This document shows, piece by piece, positions 1 to 8,089 of a stretch of 64,000 nucleotides of DNA. Positions within the stretch are counted from its first letter, which is position 1, and every line of letters begins with the position of its first letter. Where the stretch lies: NCBI RefSeq assembly GCF_000237325.1, contig NC_017542.1:5636501-5700500 (forward strand), read 5' to 3'. The notes under the pieces were generated by a model, which saw only the letters and a list, made by a program, of their open reading frames with translations, searched no databases and had not been told where the DNA came from. The stretch comes from Paenibacillus polymyxa M1 (GTDB taxonomy: Bacteria; Bacillota; Bacilli; Paenibacillales; Paenibacillaceae). The position numbers and the translations under genes were made by a program.

Positions 1-1
1 T

Positions 2-2284
2 GAGTTGAGTGGATTCAAACAATATATCATCAGCAAAGCCAAGCCTGACAATAATGGCGGTACAGGCAACAAAGTAACGATATACTATAAAAAAGGCTTC
101 AACTCGCCTTACATTCACTACCGTCCGGCTGGTGGTAGCTGGACTGCTGCACCTGGTGTGAAAATGCAGGATGCCGAAATTAGCGGCTATGCTAAAATTA
201 CCGTCGATATCGGTTCTGCCTCCCAATTGGAAGCCGCTTTTAACGACGGCAATAACAACTGGGACAGCAACAACACCAAAAACTACTCCTTCAGCACGGG
301 CACTTCTACGTACACGCCCGGTAATAGTGGCAATGCAGGAACGATCACTTCAGGCGCTCCATCGGGTGCGAATCCCGGGGATGGCGGCGGTACAACTAAC
401 AAAGTAACGGTATACTACAAAAAAGGCTTTAACTCACCTTACATTCACTACCGTCCGGCTGGTGGTAGCTGGACTGCTGCACCTGGTGTGAAAATGCAGG
501 ATGCCGAAATTAGCGGCTATGCTAAAATTACCGTCGATATCGGTTCTGCCTCCCAATTGGAAGCCGCTTTTAATGATGGCAATAACAACTGGGACAGTAA
601 CAATACCAAAAACTACCTTTTCAGCACTGGAACTTCTACCTACACGCCCGGCTCTAACGGAGCCGCAGGAACTATCCGAACAGGGGCACCTTCCGGGAGC
701 GTCCTCAGCGTAGTGACTTCCACCTACGCAACCGACCTCAACGAAGTTACAGGACCTATCCAAGCAGAAAAACTTTCAGGTGTATCCTTAAACGTAAGCA
801 CTTCTACCTACGCACCCAACTCTAACGGAGTTGAAGTAACTGCTCAAACGGAGGCGCCTTCAGGCGCCTTTACCCCTATGGATTTGGGTACCCTTTCCAA
901 CCCCACTTCTCTCAACACAGACTGGAGCAAACAGAGCATTTATTTTATCATGACAGATCGTTTCAGCAACGGAGATCCATCCAACGATAACTACGGTGGC
1001 TTCAATTCCAACAACAACGATCAACGCAAGTGGCATGGTGGCGATTTTCAAGGTATTATTGACAAACTCGACTACATTAAAAATATGGGCTTTACCGCGA
1101 TCTGGATTACCCCGGTAACGATGCAAAAGAGTGAATACGCTTACCACGGCTATCATACGTATGATTTTTATGCGGTTGACGGGCATCTCGGAACAATGGA
1201 CAAGTTCCAAGAGCTGGTTCGCAAGGCACATGACAAAAATATTGCTGTGATGCTAGACGTAGTAGTGAATCACACAGGTGATTTTCAGCCGGGGAACGGG
1301 TTCGCCAAGGCTCCTTTTGACAAAGCAGATTGGTACCATCACAACGGTGACATTACAGGGGGGGACTACGACTCCAACAACCAATGGAAAATCGAAAACG
1401 GTGATGTAGCTGGACTGGATGACTTAAATCATGAAAACCCTGCTACCGCCAACGAGCTTAAAAACTGGATCAAATGGCTGCTTAATGAGACAGGCATCGA
1501 TGGACTGCGGTTGGATACTGTCAAGCATGTACCGAAGGGTTTTCTAAAGGATTTTGACCAAGCCGCCAATACCTTCACCATGGGTGAAATTTTCCATGGC
1601 GACCCTGCTTATGTGGGGGATTACACCCGATATCTCGATGCAGCACTAGATTTTCCGATGTATTATACAATCAAGGACGTGTTCGGACACGATCAATCCA
1701 TGAGAAAAATCAAGGACCGCTACTCCGATGATCGTTACTATCGTGATGCTCAGACTAACGGTGTATTTATCGACAATCATGATGTAAAACGTTTCCTGAA
1801 TGACGCCTCTGGCAAGCCGGGTGCTAACTATGACAAATGGCCACAGCTCAAAGCTGCATTGGGCTTTACTCTGACGTCGCGTGGGATTCCAATTATCTAT
1901 CAAGGCACAGAGCAAGGCTATAGTGGTGGAGATGATCCCGCCAATCGGGAAAATATGAATTTCAACGCCAACCATGACCTGTATCAGTACATCGCTAAGC
2001 TAAACAATGTGCGCAATAACCACCCTGCTCTGCAAAACGGCAGCCAAAAGGAAAAATGGGTGGACGACTCCTTTTACAGTTTTCAGCGCTCTAAAAATGG
2101 CGACGAGGCCATCGTATTTATCAACAACTCCTGGAATAGTCAAACCCGCACGATTGGCAACTTCGATAATCTGTCCAACGGAACCCGCCTGACTAACCAG
2201 CTGAGCAACGACTCCGTTCAGATTAACAACGGTTCGATCACTGTGACTCTTGCTCCAAAGGAAGTTAAAATCTTCACCAAGTAA
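2..2284 (+). CDS. C-terminal part of a beta/alpha-amylase-type precursor: two CBM25 modules plus GH13 alpha-amylase
   Basis: Partial gene: the frame is open to the window edge, so the real start lies upstream. Visible parts, numbered from the codon at base 5: two nearly identical CBM25-like starch-binding modules (about residues 21-105 and 131-215, opening KVTIYYKKGFNSPYIHYRP), a Thr/Ser/Gly linker with decaying repeats (about 215-300), then a GH13 catalytic domain from about 305 (SIYFIMTDRFSNGD). GH13 signatures are DVVVNH, GLRLDTVKH (nucleophile Asp about 504), MGEIFHG (acid/base Glu about 528) and IDNHD (Asp about 593). The P. polymyxa precursor that is cleaved into a beta- and an alpha-amylase has this order after an N-terminal GH14 domain, which would lie just outside the window. 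Secretion is inferred. No lipobox or cell-wall anchor is seen at the C-terminus. Confidence 0.9.
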   Translation, partial: ELSGFKQYIISKAKPDNNGGTGNKVTIYYKKGFNSPYIHYRPAGGSWTAAPGVKMQDAEISGYAKITVDIGSASQLEAAFNDGNNNWDSNNTKNYSFSTGTSTYTPGNSGNAGTITSGAPSGANPGDGGGTTNKVTVYYKKGFNSPYIHYRPAGGSWTAAPGVKMQDAEISGYAKITVDIGSASQLEAAFNDGNNNWDSNNTKNYLFSTGTSTYTPGSNGAAGTIRTGAPSGSVLSVVTSTYATDLNEVTGPIQAEKLSGVSLNVSTSTYAPNSNGVEVTAQTEAPSGAFTPMDLGTLSNPTSLNTDWSKQSIYFIMTDRFSNGDPSNDNYGGFNSNNNDQRKWHGGDFQGIIDKLDYIKNMGFTAIWITPVTMQKSEYAYHGYHTYDFYAVDGHLGTMDKFQELVRKAHDKNIAVMLDVVVNHTGDFQPGNGFAKAPFDKADWYHHNGDITGGDYDSNNQWKIENGDVAGLDDLNHENPATANELKNWIKWLLNETGIDGLRLDTVKHVPKGFLKDFDQAANTFTMGEIFHGDPAYVGDYTRYLDAALDFPMYYTIKDVFGHDQSMRKIKDRYSDDRYYRDAQTNGVFIDNHDVKRFLNDASGKPGANYDKWPQLKAALGFTLTSRGIPIIYQGTEQGYSGGDDPANRENMNFNANHDLYQYIAKLNNVRNNHPALQNGSQKEKWVDDSFYSFQRSKNGDEAIVFINNSWNSQTRTIGNFDNLSNGTRLTNQLSNDSVQINNGSITVTLAPKEVKIFTK
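68..653 (+). repeat. Near-identical direct repeat, 330-bp period, encoding the two CBM25 modules
   Basis: Bases from 68 recur from 398 with an offset of exactly 330 bp and only scattered, mostly synonymous changes over about 250 bp. The near identity at DNA level points to recent duplication or ongoing conversion between the two binding modules. Confidence 0.92.
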
Positions 2285-2298
2285 ACAGCGTTATTCAG

Positions 2299-2327
2299 TT
2301 ACATTGGTTATTCAGATGTGCTAAAAT
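2299..2327 (+). promoter_or_regulatory. Candidate promoter of an RNA antisense to the toxin mRNA
   Basis: TTACAT (2299-2304), 17-bp spacer, TAAAAT (2322-2327) with an upstream TGC (extended -10). It lies just after the amylase stop and points into the 3' half of the opposite-strand toxin transcript. The same arrangement recurs at 61383-61411. Confidence 0.5.
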
Positions 2328-2333
2328 AAATGA

Positions 2334-2480
2334 TAGAAGGATATACTAAAAAAAGAGCAAGGATGCTGGTAACATCCCTACTCTTGGCAACAGCCGCTTT
2401 GAAGAGCGGTCGGCTGTTCAAAGGCGATCTACAGAAATAGACCGTTTTCCCCTTGAGCAGGGCGGTCTATTTCTTTTTGT
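2334..2480 (+). ncRNA. Candidate antisense (RatA-like) antitoxin RNA
   Basis: Inferred RNA of about 145 nt running from the promoter above to the hairpin with arms 2435-2444 and 2463-2472, followed by CTTTTTGTTTT. It is complementary to the 3' UTR and last codons of the small toxin on the other strand, the layout of txpA/RatA-type type I systems. The same hairpin may also end the amylase transcript. No transcript data are available. Confidence 0.45.
2348..2384 (-). terminator. Terminator of the toxin mRNA
   Basis: Arms 2354-2365 and 2373-2384 form a 12-bp stem with two G-U wobbles on the minus strand, followed by seven T (A tract 2348-2354). Confidence 0.75.
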
Positions 2481-2580
2481 TTTGGTTCAGCGCAATAACA
2501 ATGGTAACGATTAATCCGATCAACGCTACTAGTAGCGTGCCGAACATCATCATTAATGTCAGAGCATCCTTAACCTCCAC
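2467..2580 (-). CDS. Putative holin-like type I toxin (Hol-Tox family), 37 aa
   Basis: Short ORF read from the minus strand: it starts MEVKDALTLMMMFGTLL, has one hydrophobic helix, and ends with a basic QNKKK tail. This is the signature of the putative holin-like toxin family of Bacilli, which act at the membrane as type I toxins. The GTG start at 2580 has a GGAGG 8 nt upstream; an ATG at 2586 would sit on the ribosome binding site. The site is occluded in a CTCCC-TTCC-GGGAG hairpin (2590-2603). The stop codon lies inside the AAATAGACCG stem (2463-2472 paired with 2435-2444), so mRNA decay or antisense pairing can act directly on the 3' end of the coding region. Expected neighbours of a type I module, a -10 and an antisense RNA, are present. 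Confidence 0.85.
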   Translation of the reverse strand: MEVKDALTLMMMFGTLLVALIGLIVTIVIALNQNKKK

Positions 2581-2645
2581 AGGCATCACCTCCCTTCCGG
2601 GAGACTTAGCCGACCGCCCACCTAAGCCATTCTGTTGTTACTGGA

Positions 2646-2651
2646 ATTATA
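2646..2651 (-). promoter_or_regulatory. Extended -10 of the toxin promoter
   Basis: TGC-TATAAT on the minus strand, about 65 bp upstream of the toxin start, with no good -35. The predicted mRNA runs from about 2639 to 2347. Confidence 0.5.
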
Positions 2652-2742
2652 GCACGTAAATCCGTCCTTAAGCGACAACATTTTACATACTTATCCAGCC
2701 AATCTTATATGGACACTCATCGTCTTTTTCTGCTTACACACT

Positions 2743-3480
2743 CTACTTTGTCTCTATACGGGTATAGCTTCGCAACGCCAAAAAAAGTCCCAGCACAAAA
2801 ATGAAACAAATACTGATGAGCCCTCCAGAGACATTCGTGTATGTTCTCCCAAGCGTGCCATGCGGAGAAAACAATACGGGTACTGTCCATGGATAAAAGG
2901 TATTCCCCGGTGCATTAACCAAAACAAAATTTAAACACATAACCGTACACATCCCCATAATAGCGGGCACAAATTTTTTCCATCGTATAGCGAAGAACGT
3001 AATGATCGGGATGAGCATAGCGTGCATAAGAATCATTTTAGTGAAGATTCCAAGCTGATGCCTAACGATTTCAAAGGTTAGCGGTCTGGTCGTAATTAAC
3101 ATACCCAATAGAGCAGATAGTACAAATGCCAACAACAGGCTAACAGCGATATACATGTAAATAACAAGCAGCTTGCTGAAGTAAAGACGACTCCGACGAA
3201 CCGGGTTTGTAAACAGGGCAATATGCGTCTTCTCTTGATACTCTCTCGCATAGATATAGCAGGTCAAAATGTAGTAGCTCATATACCCAGTCAGAAAATT
3301 AATAAGAGTAACAATACTCATAAAATAGTCATTCCAACCATCACGATCTATCGAATACTTGGGACTACCCGCGTAACTATATAATTGCAAAATAATGGTT
3401 AATGCTAAAATTATCACACTCAACCAAAGAATTTTAGTTCTTTTCAGTTTCAAGCACTCTGCTTTAAACAGGTCAAACAT
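2743..3480 (-). CDS. ABC-2 type transporter permease, 245 aa
   Basis: Integral membrane subunit of an ABC exporter. About six hydrophobic segments are seen after a short cytoplasmic start (FKAECLKLKRTK), typical of BcrB/LanE-like permeases that pump bacitracin or lantibiotic-type peptides. AAGGAGGG lies 5 nt before the ATG. It is the third gene of an ATPase-permease-permease operon and shares fold and start motif with the second, suggesting a heterodimeric channel. Substrate is unknown. Base composition is more AT-rich than the polysaccharide genes on either side, which may mean acquisition. The immunity or antibiotic-resistance role is inferred from family only. Confidence 0.8.
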   Translation of the reverse strand: MFDLFKAECLKLKRTKILWLSVIILALTIILQLYSYAGSPKYSIDRDGWNDYFMSIVTLINFLTGYMSYYILTCYIYAREYQEKTHIALFTNPVRRSRLYFSKLLVIYMYIAVSLLLAFVLSALLGMLITTRPLTFEIVRHQLGIFTKMILMHAMLIPIITFFAIRWKKFVPAIMGMCTVMCLNFVLVNAPGNTFYPWTVPVLFSPHGTLGRTYTNVSGGLISICFIFVLGLFLALRSYTRIETK

Positions 3481-3507
3481 AGTAGCCCTCCTTCAAAAAC
3501 TCTTCAT

Positions 3508-4227
3508 TTAGGCTCTTCTCTGATATGTCCATACGGATAAAAACAATCCAAGAAGAAAGATCACGAATAAGCTGAACCACGCTATAAGAATATTGACATG
3601 TCTGACCGCGCTTCCTTCATTGGGAGATAAAAGAACGGGAACAATCCAAGGGTACCATTCACTTTTGTATATAAAATTCAAAAATATAGCAGTACAAACT
3701 ACGAGCACAACCACCATGATGCTCTTCCAACGTATAGCAAAAAAAGAGGCGATCGGGATTAACATCACATGCATCACACACATTTTAGCAAATACTTGGA
3801 TTTGGTATACCCAGATAGCCATCGTTAAAGGTCGATCTGTAATGCACATGCCTAATAAGGCGGATAAAAACAGAACGAAAAATAAGGATACAATAATAAA
3901 TCCATAAACAACGGTCAATTTACTAAAATAAAATTTAACCCTAGTGACAGGCGTGGTAAACATAAACAGATGCGTATTTTCCTGATACTCTCTTGCAAAA
4001 ATATAACCAGTTAAAATGTAATAGCTGATAAATCCAGCTGCGACATTGACGAAGAGAACTATGCCCTCGAAATAGTAGGTCCAACCCCTTTTATCAATTG
4101 AATATCTATAAAAAACAGCGCTTAAAGCGAATTCCAACAGGACAACAGCCAACAATATTATAAAACTTAACAACAAAACTTTAGAGCCTTTAAGCTTAAT
4201 AAGTTCAGCTCTAATCACGTCGCCCAC
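3508..4227 (-). CDS. ABC-2 type transporter permease, 239 aa
   Basis: Paralogue of the next gene with about six membrane spans. It begins RAELIKLKGSK, equivalent to KAECLKLKRTK in its partner. The GTG start at 4227 overlaps the ATPase gene by 17 bp; a second GTG nine bases later is the alternative, but alignment with the partner favours the first. Together with the ATPase it forms a three-gene exporter of the BcrAB/lantibiotic-immunity kind. No signal peptide or extracellular domain is seen. Substrate is not predictable from sequence. Confidence 0.8.
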   Translation of the reverse strand: MGDVIRAELIKLKGSKVLLLSFIILLAVVLLEFALSAVFYRYSIDKRGWTYYFEGIVLFVNVAAGFISYYILTGYIFAREYQENTHLFMFTTPVTRVKFYFSKLTVVYGFIIVSLFFVLFLSALLGMCITDRPLTMAIWVYQIQVFAKMCVMHVMLIPIASFFAIRWKSIMVVVLVVCTAIFLNFIYKSEWYPWIVPVLLSPNEGSAVRHVNILIAWFSLFVIFLLGLFLSVWTYQRRA

Positions 4228-5137
4228 CCTCTCCTGAAATGAGAGCCAAAAAATATTCCTCTAGCGTCTGCTTTGTGGTGTGTATCTCATAGACTGAAAA
4301 CTGATGATCTATTAACTGCTTATTTAACGCAGCTGTATTCTCAATCTGACTATGAATTCTTAGTTGTTGTGGGGATATCACATTAGATTGAAGCTGCTTT
4401 ATGTGCTCTTGTAGAAACGCTTGTACTGCTTTTGCATCCTCTACCTTTAGATCTGTATATTGCTCAAAACCTTCCTCCAACTGACTCAGTCGATCTTCCG
4501 CTAACAGTTTTCCATTATGTATAATCCCGATGTGTGTAGCTAACTGCTGAATTTCGCTCAAGATGTGGCTGGAGATAAGAATCGTTTTTCCATCTTCCTC
4601 GCACAACTTCTTTAATAGCTGACGAATTTCCTTAATTCCTGACGGGTCTAGTCCGTTCGTCGGTTCATCTAATATAAGCAACTCAGGATCATGAACAAGT
4701 GCCCTGGCAATTCCTAATCGTTGCTTCATTCCTAGGGAAAAATCCTTAAACTTCTTCTTCCCCGTATGCTCTAACCCCACCGTAGTTAAGGTTCGTTCAA
4801 TTCTCCCATCATCCTTCACCCCCATGTACGTACAGCAGATTCTCAGATTATCTCGTGCACTCAGATTTTCGTATAAACCTGGTGTTTCGATAATGGTACC
4901 TATTTTTGAGAAAATAGAAGGATAGCTTTTCTCCAACCGCTCGCCAAATAAAAAAACCTCCCCATTTGTAGGCTCAACCAGCCTCATCAGCATGCGGATG
5001 GTTGTCGTCTTTCCAGCTCCATTTTCACCTAGAAAACCGTAGATACTGCCCTGTTCTACATGTAAGGAAATATCGTCTACAGCTATCGACATCCCAAACT
5101 GTTTGCGAAGCTTTTTTGTTTCTATAACATACTGCAT
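4211..5137 (-). CDS. ABC transporter ATP-binding protein (BcrA-like), 308 aa
   Basis: Nucleotide-binding subunit of the exporter: Walker A GENGAGKTT, signature region FSLGMKQR, Walker B LLILDEPTNGLDP and the H-loop SSH are all intact, followed by an extra C-terminal domain of about 80 residues usual for BcrA proteins. The start is placed at the ATG at 5137 because AGGAGG lies 9 nt before it; upstream in-frame codons read as non-coding. A TATAAT -10 (5178-5183) lies 40 bp upstream, within TACAGACTGTA, a short palindrome that could bind a repressor. No regulator gene is adjacent. Confidence 0.88.
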   Translation of the reverse strand: MQYVIETKKLRKQFGMSIAVDDISLHVEQGSIYGFLGENGAGKTTTIRMLMRLVEPTNGEVFLFGERLEKSYPSIFSKIGTIIETPGLYENLSARDNLRICCTYMGVKDDGRIERTLTTVGLEHTGKKKFKDFSLGMKQRLGIARALVHDPELLILDEPTNGLDPSGIKEIRQLLKKLCEEDGKTILISSHILSEIQQLATHIGIIHNGKLLAEDRLSQLEEGFEQYTDLKVEDAKAVQAFLQEHIKQLQSNVISPQQLRIHSQIENTAALNKQLIDHQFSVYEIHTTKQTLEEYFLALISGEGGRRD

Positions 5138-5177
5138 TTTTTTCTTCCTCCTACTCCTATACACACCAAATATAATT

Positions 5178-5192
5178 ATTATACAGACTGTA
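5178..5192 (-). promoter_or_regulatory. -10 element and small palindrome before the ABC exporter operon
   Basis: TATAAT at 5183-5178 (minus) overlaps the perfect 11-bp palindrome TACAGACTGTA (5182-5192). No convincing -35 is seen, so it may need an activator or be weak. Confidence 0.35.
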
Positions 5193-5255
5193 CTATCCAC
5201 AAAATGTAAAAACAATCACATTTATTCATTTGCCAATCATTATCCCGATAAAACA

Positions 5256-5301
5256 AAACAGGCACCCGACGAAGCGTACACTTCGTTGCAGGTGCCTGTT
5301 T
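5256..5301 (-). terminator. Terminator of the OYE reductase gene
   Basis: 11-bp arms 5256-5266 and 5291-5301 with an inner GACGAAG/CTTCGT pairing. On the minus strand it is followed by TTTTGTTTTA. Confidence 0.85.
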
Positions 5302-5331
5302 ATATATAAACAACGTGGGATTACTTAGGCC

Positions 5332-6360
5332 TCAGTAGCCACGTTGATATTGTTCAGGTACGGAAGGCTTTTCGCCACGCAGCGCCACCGCTGCATGAAT
5401 CGCCCAATAAGGATCTCGCAGCAATCCGCGTCCCACAGCGACCAGATCGGCATCCTCATTGCCGATTACAGACTGCGCCAAGGCTGGGTCATCCAGTATA
5501 CCGACGGCGATTACTGGGATGTTTAGCGCCTCGCGGATTTGGCGAGCAAACGGCACTTGGTAGCCCGGATAGTTGCCTGGCTTTCTGGCTCCAGCCGGGC
5601 CTTCTCCGCCCGAGCTGACATGGATCATATCTACGCCTGCAGCCTGATATGCTCGGCTCAGCTCAATGGCATGATCCACATCGTATCCACCATCTACGTA
5701 TTCCACCGCACTGATGCGTAAGATTAACGGCATACCCGCAGGCATTTCCTTGCGCACAGCCTGAATGACTTCTACGCCGAAACGGGATAGATCCTTTCCA
5801 TACTCGTCATCTCGCTTGTTCGTAACTGGCGAATGGAATTGGTGAATCAGGTAACCGTGTGCACCGTGAAGCTCAATCGTATCCACGCCTGCTTGAACTG
5901 CCCGACGGGCGGCGTCTGCGAATTTTTGCACCATGCCACGCACTTCCTCCGTGGTCAATGCACGCGGCTGTTTATAATTCACATCCGGATATGCAATGGC
6001 CGAAGGAGCCACCGGCTCTGCTGCATCCTCAGCTTTACGGCCTGCATGGGCAAGCTGTATGCCAACCTTGGCCCCGTGCGCATGAATACCGTCAACCAGC
6101 TTTTTATACGCCGGAATATGTTCATCTGACCAAAGCCCCAGATCGTAATCCGTAATCCGTCCATCCGGTTCCACGTCCGTCATTTCTATAATAATCAGGC
6201 CCGTGCCTCCAATAGCCCGGCTCAGGTAGTGGACATGATGCCAATCATTCGGAATTCCGTCCTTGTCTGTCACCGAGTATTGACACATCGGCGCCATAAC
6301 CACCCGGTTTTTCAATTCCAAATCCTTCAGAGTGTACGGTGTAAACAACGAATTCGTCAA
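5332..6360 (-). CDS. namA: NADPH dehydrogenase NamA/YqjM-type old yellow enzyme, 342 aa
   Basis: FMN-containing ene-reductase of the YqjM subfamily that reduces activated C=C bonds and nitro compounds with NADPH; cytosolic. Seen: the N-terminal FTPYTLKDLELKNRVVMAPMCQY with the Cys characteristic of thermophilic-like OYEs, HGAHGYLIHQF with the paired catalytic His residues, and VGRGLLRDPYW near the end. Length matches the family (about 338). The TTG at 6360 is preferred as start: AAGGAG lies 9 nt before it, and MTNSLFTP matches the YqjM start length. The in-frame ATG at 6369 sits directly against the ribosome binding site. Single gene with its own terminator. Confidence 0.9.
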   Translation of the reverse strand: MTNSLFTPYTLKDLELKNRVVMAPMCQYSVTDKDGIPNDWHHVHYLSRAIGGTGLIIIEMTDVEPDGRITDYDLGLWSDEHIPAYKKLVDGIHAHGAKVGIQLAHAGRKAEDAAEPVAPSAIAYPDVNYKQPRALTTEEVRGMVQKFADAARRAVQAGVDTIELHGAHGYLIHQFHSPVTNKRDDEYGKDLSRFGVEVIQAVRKEMPAGMPLILRISAVEYVDGGYDVDHAIELSRAYQAAGVDMIHVSSGGEGPAGARKPGNYPGYQVPFARQIREALNIPVIAVGILDDPALAQSVIGNEDADLVAVGRGLLRDPYWAIHAAVALRGEKPSVPEQYQRGY

Positions 6361-6643
6361 AGCGTTCATCTCCTTTTTATCTCTACCACATAAATGAAAA
6401 TACGTTCCAAATTACACGGTCTATTATAAGCATAATCGGCACAGTCCAAACGAAACAAAGAGATTCCCCAACTGGAGTATCCCTCATATTTGCACCGTGC
6501 AGTCATTATGTATATCGTATGTTGTAGATATATTGCACACAATCTATTATCCACAACTTAATAACTTTTTGCAAGTAAATATTTAAATATTATTAAATAT
6601 TTTTTTGTCTGCATTTTTCCCGACTCTTGGCCATAACACAAAA

Positions 6644-6663
6644 AGGCGCCCTTACGGGCACCT
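6644..6663 (-). terminator. Terminator after the sugar-binding lipoprotein gene
   Basis: 8-bp stem AGGCGCCC/GGGCACCT with one wobble and a TTAC loop, followed on the minus strand by TTTTT. The AT-rich stretch 6361-6640 upstream of the reductase gene shows nothing else I can support. Confidence 0.75.
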
Positions 6664-6678
6664 CTGCGAAAACTAGTC

Positions 6679-7983
6679 TTATTGCGCTGAGCCTAATTGA
6701 ACCCATGCCTTCTCAATCTCTGCAACCGCCTGATCCTTGTTCATGTTGCCGCTAATATAAGCTTGCATCAGCTCGCCAAACTTTTGGTGGAATGTATCCA
6801 GCGAGTAGTTGACAGACAGATCACCAGACTTGGATGTTTTCAAAATGCTCTCCATTTCCTTAGGCATTTCCAGATCAGGAAGCGGCGCATCCTTGATTGG
6901 AGGGATTACCTTCGCTACTTGGGAGAACCAGTTCTTACCGTATTCCGAAGTGTACAGCCAGTTGAAGAATTCAATCGTTTCCTTGGATACTTCGGAATCC
7001 TTGTTGATACGCAGCGCCTGATCCGCACCAGTAATGATGACTGATTGATCCGCTTTGTCACTCACCGGATATCCCATGATGCCTATCTTGAGATCAGGAT
7101 TAATTTTCTTGATTGCTTCCTCGTCCCATGCACCTTTGCCCGTCATAAACGCAGCTTTACCAGAGGCAAAATCGCTCACTTCTGCATTGCTGTCCCGTTC
7201 CAGCGGCTTATCTGTACCATGCTTCACCGTCAGATCGATGAAGCTAAAGAAGTTGTTGTACAGCACGGGGTAGTCCTTGATTTTCGCTTTACCTGCAATA
7301 AAATCATTAACAAGTTGCTTCGGCTCTACGCCAGCATCCTGCGCAGCAGCATCTACATAGTGTTGGAAGATATGCTTCCATACCCACCACTCTTTATACG
7401 CATTAGCAAATGGAGTAATACCTTTCGCCTCTAGCTTAGTAACAGCATCCTGCATCTCCGCAATTGTCTTCGGTGGGGAGGTTATCCCAGCCTTGGTAAG
7501 CAAATCTTTGTTGTAAATCAACGCAAACAGGTTCCCCTTCACCGGGAGTCCGAGCACCTTGCCGTCACTGGAACTCATATTCGCCCGGACAGCATCCGTC
7601 ATGGCTGCTGCCAGCGGTTCATTGGTCAGATCGGCACTATAATCAGCATAGGTGTCGATGTCGCCTCCTGCCGTGGTCTGGAACACATCCGGTGTACTAC
7701 CCGAAGCTATTTTTGACTTGAGAATGGTGTTGTAGTCTGCCTGCATGATCTCCAGATTGATCTTCACGTTAGGTTTGACCTTCTTATACTCCTCGATATA
7801 CGCGTTAAAAGCATCGGTATACTCCGGTGAGGCTGTAAACATATTTATTGTAACCGTTTTCAAATCTTCTTTGCCGCCAGTGCTTTCTTTAGCCGCATCT
7901 GTGCCGCCGCTGCCTCCACATCCGCTCAACAAACCGACCGTCAAAAGCAAACTGCCGGATAACGCCATCATCTTCTTTAACAT
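6679..7983 (-). CDS. Extracellular sugar-binding lipoprotein of an ABC importer (family 1), 434 aa
   Basis: Lipid-anchored solute-binding protein: the signal peptide MLKKMMALSGSLLLTVGLLSGC ends in an LSGC lipobox, then a Gly/Ser-rich tether and a family 1 SBP fold (TVTINMFTASPEYTDAFNAY, the EAIKKINPDLKIGIMGYPV region). GGAG lies 5 nt before the ATG. It lies just downstream of the YesN/YesM pair on the same strand, while its probable permeases (11711-13437) diverge. No ATPase is encoded here, so a shared MsmX-type ATPase is likely to energise uptake, as is common in Bacilli. The ligand is probably an oligosaccharide but cannot be named. Confidence 0.88.
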   Translation of the reverse strand: MLKKMMALSGSLLLTVGLLSGCGGSGGTDAAKESTGGKEDLKTVTINMFTASPEYTDAFNAYIEEYKKVKPNVKINLEIMQADYNTILKSKIASGSTPDVFQTTAGGDIDTYADYSADLTNEPLAAAMTDAVRANMSSSDGKVLGLPVKGNLFALIYNKDLLTKAGITSPPKTIAEMQDAVTKLEAKGITPFANAYKEWWVWKHIFQHYVDAAAQDAGVEPKQLVNDFIAGKAKIKDYPVLYNNFFSFIDLTVKHGTDKPLERDSNAEVSDFASGKAAFMTGKGAWDEEAIKKINPDLKIGIMGYPVSDKADQSVIITGADQALRINKDSEVSKETIEFFNWLYTSEYGKNWFSQVAKVIPPIKDAPLPDLEMPKEMESILKTSKSGDLSVNYSLDTFHQKFGELMQAYISGNMNKDQAVAEIEKAWVQLGSAQ

Positions 7984-8089
7984 GGATACTCCCCCATTTG
8001 TTTGTGATCAACGTCCATGCGCTCATTCTAAAAAATATAGTCCAATTTAAAAAGGCAGATTAGTGAAGCGTTAAGGGTAAAAAAGTGGT

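Noticed and set aside
171..713. Open frames at 171-407 and 501-713 (plus) and 434-763 (minus)
   Set aside because: They are alternative frames of the two CBM25 repeats and recur only because the DNA repeats; no ribosome binding sites.
2453..2659. Plus-strand 68-codon frame
   Set aside because: It is antisense to the Hol-Tox gene, which has a family match and a good start on the minus strand.
5833..6155. Two 98-codon plus-strand frames inside the reductase gene
   Set aside because: Shadows of the minus-strand OYE gene, which has full family motifs.
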